A stretch of DNA of 64,000 nucleotides from Herpetosiphon aurantiacus DSM 785. GTDB taxonomy: Bacteria > Chloroflexota > Chloroflexia > Chloroflexales > Herpetosiphonaceae. The DNA lies in contig CP000875.1 of the NCBI GenBank assembly GCA_000018565.1, forward strand, positions 2,309,199 through 2,373,198, read 5' to 3'. The notes under the pieces were generated by a model. That model was not told where the DNA came from. It saw only the letters and a program-made list of their open reading frames with translations, and did not search any database. Numbering within the stretch: the first letter of the stretch is position 1; every line of letters begins with the position of its first letter. The position numbers were made by a program, and so were the translations under genes. Positions 59,243 to 64,000 of the stretch are shown here, one piece after another.

Positions 59243-59776
59243 GCTGCGTGGTCTCCCTAACTTGTGCTGAATGTCGGACGCTGAACTGCTTGAACGCTCG
59301 TGATCCGCAGCGCTGGGGATCGTTTGGTTGTGCTCGTTTGGTTGTGGGTGTTGAATGGCTGAAGCTGGTTTTTGCTGGACACTTGTACAAAACGTACAAT
59401 CAAAAACCGTTTTTTGCTAACTGGGTGTTAACACGATGCTAAGAATTTATCTAGCTCCAAGCATACCTGATCCAAATATAGGCTTGAAGCAGCAAAATGC
59501 ACGATCTTAACAGATGCTGATTTGTGCATGTTGCATAAATAATCTACCTAAGTGTGGTTTAGTAAGATTGCCCAATTGCTGCGCTTACAAGCTTGACTTA
59601 AAGGCTTGGTTTAACTTGAAAATTTGGCAGATGTACCAAGAGTAGTTTGGTTAGAGTGCTTAATGTTGGTTAAAATAGCCTACCCCGCGAAAGATCGTTT
59701 GATGAGGGTTTGCGTAACTATTTAATTTGACATAATCGAATAAATGAAGCTTTTGCTCTGCTGTGGAAATTAGGGC
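59243..59776. other. Intergenic region upstream of amtB
   Basis: About 530 bases, AT-rich to the right, no gene seen. An inverted repeat TTGTAC-AAAAC-GTACAA lies at 59383-59399, 141 bases before the amtB start. Confidence 0.6.
59383..59399. promoter_or_regulatory. Candidate operator upstream of amtB
   Basis: Perfect 6-bp half-sites TTGTAC and GTACAA separated by five bases. The distance to amtB suits a regulator of nitrogen uptake, but no known consensus was matched. Confidence 0.4.
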
Positions 59777-59805
59777 TTGACAGATTTATAATCCCTATGT
59801 ATTCT
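59777..59805 (+). promoter_or_regulatory. Promoter of the ribbon-helix-helix gene
   Basis: TTGACA (59777-59782), 17-base spacer, TATTCT (59800-59805). Consensus -35 and good -10. Confidence 0.75.
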
Positions 59806-59810
59806 ATTTG

Positions 59811-59826
59811 TATTCCAATTGGAATA
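59811..59826. promoter_or_regulatory. Palindromic operator overlapping the start of transcription
   Basis: TATTCCAATTGGAATA is a perfect 16-bp palindrome located 6 bases after the -10, where RNA synthesis should begin, and 14 bases before the start codon of a DNA-binding protein gene. Probable autoregulatory site. Confidence 0.7.
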
Positions 59827-59840
59827 TTTTTGGGGGATGC

Positions 59841-60227
59841 ATGGCGGATATTGAAAAGGTATCGATGAATTTGAGTGTCGTCGATTTAGGGCAAATCGAT
59901 TTATTGGTTGATCAGGGCTTTTATTCGAGCCGAACTGATTTTTTTCGCGCAGCGATTCGGACGCGGCTGGCTGGCCATGATGAGGCGATTAAGCAAGCAG
60001 TTGTACGTACCTCTTCGGTGATCGGCGTGATTTCGTTTGACCGTGAGCACTTAGAACGGATACAGCGCAATAATGAACAAGTGCGGGTTGTGGTGGTAGG
60101 GTTGCTCATTTTGAGTAATGATATTTCACCAGAGTTAGCCCAAGCCACGATCAAATCGCTTAAAGTCTATGGCTCGTTGCGAGCAAGCGCCGCAGTCAAA
60201 GAGGCCTTAGCCGAGCGGATTAATTAG
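59841..60227 (+). CDS. Ribbon-helix-helix (CopG-type) transcriptional regulator
   Basis: 128 residues from ATG 59841 (GGGGG 4-8 bases upstream). Residues 5-42 form the RHH fold: VSMNLSVVDLGQIDLLVD then GFYSSRTDFFRAAIRTRLA. The remaining about 85 residues (VRVVVVGLLILSNDISPELAQATIKSLKV...) form a beta-alpha ligand or oligomerisation domain. The promoter and palindrome upstream suggest self-repression. No toxin gene follows, so a toxin-antitoxin role is not supported. Confidence 0.85.
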   Translation: MADIEKVSMNLSVVDLGQIDLLVDQGFYSSRTDFFRAAIRTRLAGHDEAIKQAVVRTSSVIGVISFDREHLERIQRNNEQVRVVVVGLLILSNDISPELAQATIKSLKVYGSLRASAAVKEALAERIN

Positions 60228-60448
60228 TTCAGGCACACGATTCTAAACTCTGGGGCAAAAACGTTGCTTAGTAATTAAGGAGAACCATATGTTCATCCGC
60301 ACGATCGTGATCACGGTATAGGGTATTGGTTGAAAGTGGTAATGGGTGATGACGGCTAGCATCCAGTGGCCATGATCGGGTGAAAGTCCTTGATCATGGC
60401 CACTCTGCGTCAGAACTATTTGGGGTAAGAGGATGCGCCTAGGGTAGC
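60228..60448. other. Convergent gap with a 10-codon ORF (60289-60321) and a strong hairpin (60365-60404)
   Basis: ATG 60289 has AAGGAG 7 bases upstream and reads MFIRTIVITV then TAG. The hairpin AGTGGCCATGATC / GATCATGGCCACT has a perfect 13-bp stem and a 14-base loop; it lies between two convergent genes and may end both transcripts, although no T-run follows. Confidence 0.5.
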
Positions 60449-63400
60449 CTAGGCTTTGGTAAATGGTTGTTGACCGATAATCTGCTGTTGCCAAGCTTGG
60501 TCGCGATGCAGGGTAATCACTTTATATCCACCAAGCTCTTCTAAATCCCAACGCAAGCCATCAAGCGATTCGTCTGCTTCGATGCATAATACGCAGGTGC
60601 TTGGGCTATCAGCACTGGCCGCGTAAAATAAATGCGGACGACCACCTTGCAGCTCAGGTTCAATGGCATCAGGTAAGCGCTGGCCGTTTTGGTCAAGCCA
60701 TTCCAATACTTCGCGCACAAATCCTGTCGGCGTTTGAGCTAATAAGCGCTCAAGGCTCGTTTCATCCAAACCACCTTCGTGCTCAACCTGATCATGGGTC
60801 AATTGCAGCAACATATCACGAATTGCGTGGCGGTTTAGATAGGCATGCTCTGGCTGGTTGCTATAGGAGAGCAGGCAGTGGTAGCACGCTCGGACACATT
60901 CACCCGCCTGATCTATTTGTTCTGCCCCAGTGTTGGGGTCAAAATGGCAAATTTCTAGGGCTGCTCGGGCAACTCGGGCCAAGGCCTGTGGATCTTCCAC
61001 GAGCTGGCGTAGCACACCAGCGCCTCCTTCGGATGCTTCCCAGAGCAACATTCGACGATCGGCTTGATAGCCCAGCACTTGCGCTTCTAACTCCTGTGCT
61101 TCAAGCTGGAATATTGCAAGAATGCCCCGTACCAAGGCCGCTTGAAGGCTAAATAGTGCTTCGGAATTGTCGGCTAGCTCGGGTGTTGGCTGTACCAACA
61201 ACATATTACGAGTATCATTAACGACTAACCGCACATTCCGCCGAGTCTCGTTGGTTGGGTCAAACGTCGTGCTATCTTCTTCGGGATTTTTGGCCCACAG
61301 CCCCGACTGTAAATCGATACTGAAGCCTTTCATTTTGGCCCGTCGCCAGCCATGGTTAACCCGCCAAAGGGTTGCGGCATGGCCATAGTCAAGGCTAAGC
61401 GCGGTTGTCTTGGTGCGGGCCGCGATTCGGCGAAACCCTACGTGATCGCGCGAAAACTGGTAATGAGCTGAGATCGTAAATCCGAAGCGCATTCGTTCCT
61501 CTTCCTCGCTGGTAATGCGTTGGATCGACTGGGCGGTTATCGTGCTCATCGGCAACAGATCGGGCAGTAATTCGCTGGTTTTTTCATCAAATCGTGCGCC
61601 ACAGTTTGAACATACATCGAGCTGAACAGCTGAATCGTTGTGGAAATAGCCACAGATAAGGCAAACTTTGGCTTGGATAAAACGCTGCTGGGCATTGGTG
61701 GCTGGGAGCGCTGAGCGAATGATCCGATATTGTTTGCCCTCATGATAAATAATATTGCGTGGGCCAAACTCGGTTAGGGCCAGAAACCGTGGCCGCGATA
61801 AATACTCGCCATCGCCGGTATGATCGCAGAGGAAGGCGCGAACTGGGAGCCGTGGAAAGTTGTAGCCTGGCAAAAATCCTTCGCTAGCAAAATAGCGATA
61901 GGGATAAAAATCTGCGTCGCTGCCTGATTCACTGCGCGATTGATTGCATAAGATATCTTTTTGCCGTAAGGCCTCACCGTGACGGCGACGGGCTTGATCG
62001 GCCTCTGGGCTACGGCCTGAGCGTTGATGCCCACGATCCATGAGGTTGCGGGCTTCGCGCACTTGCTCGTCGGCAGCCCGATATAGCTCGCGCCAGCGCT
62101 CACAGGCTGCATCGAACTGCATCGGAGCTTCAGCTAAGGTGCGCTCGACATACTGTGGGCCAAAGCTTTGCAAGGTCGCCAGATCAATCTGGCACTGATC
62201 GATAATGCGCTGGCATGCCTCAATGCATTGAGCTTGTTGGGGCGGCGAAAGATGAATTTGGGCTTGAATCGCTGGCCAAAGTGGATACCCAACTTGGCTC
62301 GTATCAACCAGATCCAACATTGAATGTTGCATGCCAAGGCCAGTTTTACTTAACCAGACTGCATGAATGTGTGCCCGCAGCAAATCTTCGTTGACCAAAT
62401 CGATCTGTGGTGGGGCAACCACCCCAGCCACCATCGCTGGCTGACGATCAAAGAAGTATTGGTCGTGACCGCTGCCAACCGAGCAGTAGGTTTCGATCAG
62501 GGCTGGTTGCCCTGAGCGTCCGGCGCGGCCTGAGCGTTGGGCATAATTGGCGGGGGTTGGGGGCACATTGCGCATATGCACCACATTCAAATCCCCAATA
62601 TCAATGCCTAACTCCATCGTTGGCGAGCAAAACAAGACAGGCAAGGTTCCGGCACTAAAGCATTGCTCGCGGTCTTGGCGTTTTGCTTGAGCAACTTGCC
62701 CGGTATGCTCGCGACTTTCCATCGCTTGCAGATTGTGGGCCATATGCTGATACAGATTTTGGAAAAAGCGATTGATTGGCCGTGGCGCTGGGCTAAAACC
62801 CTTGAGCATCCGCGAACGAGCGAGATTGGGCGGCGGAGGTGTGCCATCGCCCGCTCGCCAGAGCAAGGCATCGCGGCTAATTTGCAGCTCGCGCGAGGCT
62901 CCCGTGCCAACATCGGTCAAGATATTGCCAACTAAGGCTTCAACTAGCACTTCGAGCAGCGGCCAATATTCCTTTTCACTGAGGGTTTTGGTGAGGCTTG
63001 GCCAGGTTTGTTCCGCCCGTAAAAATCGACCTAAAGCTGAGCTAGCGCCTAAGCTCTGGCCGTCGCCCGAACCTCTACCGTCGGGAGTTGGCACAATAAA
63101 GCGTTTGGCTGAGGTGAATTCGCGTTCATTCATCTGCCACGATTCTTGGAGCAGGGCTTCGATGCTGGTGACCATGCGTTTTTGCTCCTGCTCTTGCAAA
63201 CATGGAGCATTGATCGCTAATCCATTACGCATATAATTAAGGATTGTCCGCAGAATTTGTTCCCGTTGGTGGGAGGGGGTTGCGGCAAGTAGCTCGTGTC
63301 TGGCCCAGAGGTCGGTTTGCTGGGCCAAATCGTCAAGCCCATCGTAATCAATCTGTAGCAAGCCAACTTGTTCGAGGTTGGGCTGGGTTACACGCCAACT

Positions 63401-64000
63401 TCGGCGTAAATCTTCGTAGATCCGATATTCAATCAAGCGAATCAAGGCATCGTCGATTTTTGCCCGCTTATTTGGCAGCGTAGTTTCTTCTTTGGCATAG
63501 GCTGTTTGAGGCAAATTAAGCGCCTCAAACACCGCTTGGGCAATCGTGGTGTAGTCGAGGGCGCGACCAGCAGGCTGTTGACGAACCGCGCTATAAATTG
63601 CTGCCCGCAGTTGGGCCACACTCACAAAATCATTGAAATGGCCCGCTTGAAGTGATGCATCTTGGCGGTTATCGGTAAAACTGAGCATCTTTTGGGCCGC
63701 AGGCTGCTCGGGCAAGGCCTGGCGTAGCTGCTGAACTGTGGCCAAGGCGAGGACCGTCGTGGCGGTGGAGCGGCCTTCGCTGCTGAGCCGCGCTAATTTA
63801 CTAAAATCGCTCTCACGTTTGGTATAGAGCGTGCCGCAGTTTAAACAACTCAGAAACGGGCTTGGAATAAACCATGCCGTTGGATCATGCTCGTTGCCAA
63901 GGCTGCCATTCGTCCGAACCGTAAGTCGTTGGGGGATAAACTGCTTAAAATCTTTTTTGACTGTTCCACGGCCATTGGTGCTTTTGTTAAACCAGCTATC
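60449..64000 (-). CDS. Large DEAD/DEAH-box helicase with DUF1998-like C-terminus, 5' end outside window
   Basis: The frame is open to base 64000, so 1183 codons are visible and the N-terminal helicase domain with Walker A lies outside. At the visible N-terminal end a Cys pair (FLSCLNCGTLY) suggests a zinc site. MLSFTDNRQDASLQAGHFND and, further on, PTMELGIDIGDLNVVHMRNVPP with QRSGRAGRSGQ are helicase motifs IV-VI of superfamily 2. A second zinc-like set (CLICGYF, CSNCGARF) follows, and the C-terminal CVRACYHCLLSYSNQPEHAYLNRHAI is the DUF1998 cysteine cluster. Such fused helicases occur in several defence islands and also alone. The TTG at 63745 is not the start. Confidence 0.85.
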   Translation of the reverse strand, partial: DSWFNKSTNGRGTVKKDFKQFIPQRLTVRTNGSLGNEHDPTAWFIPSPFLSCLNCGTLYTKRESDFSKLARLSSEGRSTATTVLALATVQQLRQALPEQPAAQKMLSFTDNRQDASLQAGHFNDFVSVAQLRAAIYSAVRQQPAGRALDYTTIAQAVFEALNLPQTAYAKEETTLPNKRAKIDDALIRLIEYRIYEDLRRSWRVTQPNLEQVGLLQIDYDGLDDLAQQTDLWARHELLAATPSHQREQILRTILNYMRNGLAINAPCLQEQEQKRMVTSIEALLQESWQMNEREFTSAKRFIVPTPDGRGSGDGQSLGASSALGRFLRAEQTWPSLTKTLSEKEYWPLLEVLVEALVGNILTDVGTGASRELQISRDALLWRAGDGTPPPPNLARSRMLKGFSPAPRPINRFFQNLYQHMAHNLQAMESREHTGQVAQAKRQDREQCFSAGTLPVLFCSPTMELGIDIGDLNVVHMRNVPPTPANYAQRSGRAGRSGQPALIETYCSVGSGHDQYFFDRQPAMVAGVVAPPQIDLVNEDLLRAHIHAVWLSKTGLGMQHSMLDLVDTSQVGYPLWPAIQAQIHLSPPQQAQCIEACQRIIDQCQIDLATLQSFGPQYVERTLAEAPMQFDAACERWRELYRAADEQVREARNLMDRGHQRSGRSPEADQARRRHGEALRQKDILCNQSRSESGSDADFYPYRYFASEGFLPGYNFPRLPVRAFLCDHTGDGEYLSRPRFLALTEFGPRNIIYHEGKQYRIIRSALPATNAQQRFIQAKVCLICGYFHNDSAVQLDVCSNCGARFDEKTSELLPDLLPMSTITAQSIQRITSEEEERMRFGFTISAHYQFSRDHVGFRRIAARTKTTALSLDYGHAATLWRVNHGWRRAKMKGFSIDLQSGLWAKNPEEDSTTFDPTNETRRNVRLVVNDTRNMLLVQPTPELADNSEALFSLQAALVRGILAIFQLEAQELEAQVLGYQADRRMLLWEASEGGAGVLRQLVEDPQALARVARAALEICHFDPNTGAEQIDQAGECVRACYHCLLSYSNQPEHAYLNRHAIRDMLLQLTHDQVEHEGGLDETSLERLLAQTPTGFVREVLEWLDQNGQRLPDAIEPELQGGRPHLFYAASADSPSTCVLCIEADESLDGLRWDLEELGGYKVITLHRDQAWQQQIIGQQPFTKA

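Noticed and set aside
59841-60227. Antitoxin of a toxin-antitoxin pair
   Set aside because: No small toxin-like gene is adjacent, and the protein has a long second domain unlike short RHH antitoxins.
1-64000. tRNA or rRNA genes
   Set aside because: No T-loop GGTTCGA-type arm with matching acceptor stem and no rRNA signature were noticed; a tRNAscan run would be decisive.

Overview
The window looks like chromosomal DNA of a filamentous gliding Chloroflexota bacterium, most likely Herpetosiphon or a close relative. This is an inference from gene content: very large secreted proteins with DUF11, Fn3 and PKD modules, FG-GAP propeller proteins, SARP and STAND regulators with TPRs, Thr-Pro linkers before a terminal (Y)xP(L/V)(V/I) motif, balanced base composition, and many dispersed C/G-rich palindromic repeats. 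No rRNA, tRNA or CRISPR array was found.

Left part (1-11.3 kb): a type III-D CRISPR effector operon on the + strand. It holds the Cas10 C-terminus (cut by the window edge, GGDD cyclase motif present), a stand-alone Cas7, Csx10 (Cas5) with a helical Cas11-like tail, a double Cas7 (Cas7-2x), Csx19, a Cas7 with a large insertion, and a CARF-HEPN ancillary nuclease (Csx1/Csx2 type). Every junction from Cas10 to the Cas7-insertion gene is an ATGA overlap. The Cas7-insertion gene is interrupted by a complete 2.4 kb group II intron (7440-9861) encoding a reverse transcriptase/maturase with a C-terminal HNH domain. Precise splicing at GTGCG...TAC rejoins the frame exactly and adds a 56-residue beta-rich tail, so the mature subunit would be 769 residues. 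This is the standout observation.

11.5-14.5 kb: a minus-strand housekeeping operon, tlyA-pcm-M50 protease-tpiA. 14.9-33.5 kb: surface and regulatory genes: a 2748-residue secreted protein, a secreted protein with 14 FG-GAP motifs (7+7) downstream of a DUF3179 gene, a SARP/NB-ARC/TPR regulator, a seven-repeat FG-GAP protein sharing its C-terminal domain with the first, and an XRE/membrane-protein pair.

33.7-46.4 kb: a mobile and variable zone with two IS4-family elements (one with a 19-bp target duplication, one inserted in a palindromic repeat), peptidase E, an RsmF-like rRNA methyltransferase, a fused restriction-modification enzyme, an ECF sigma factor with a putative anti-sigma partner, a small zinc-ribbon protein and a DUF2723 membrane protein. 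A family of C/G-rich palindromic elements fills most gaps between 27 and 44.4 kb.

46.4-64 kb: a STAND/TPR regulator, a secreted protein, a VOC protein divergent from a WYL regulator, a small membrane protein, a class C beta-lactamase-like hydrolase, a GNAT acetyltransferase, a rifampicin-phosphotransferase-like enzyme, an amtB ammonium transporter followed by a 26-codon membrane micro-ORF and a cUUCGg hairpin, a ribbon-helix-helix regulator with a clear promoter and operator, and a large DEAD/DEAH helicase with a DUF1998-like C-terminus that runs off the right edge.
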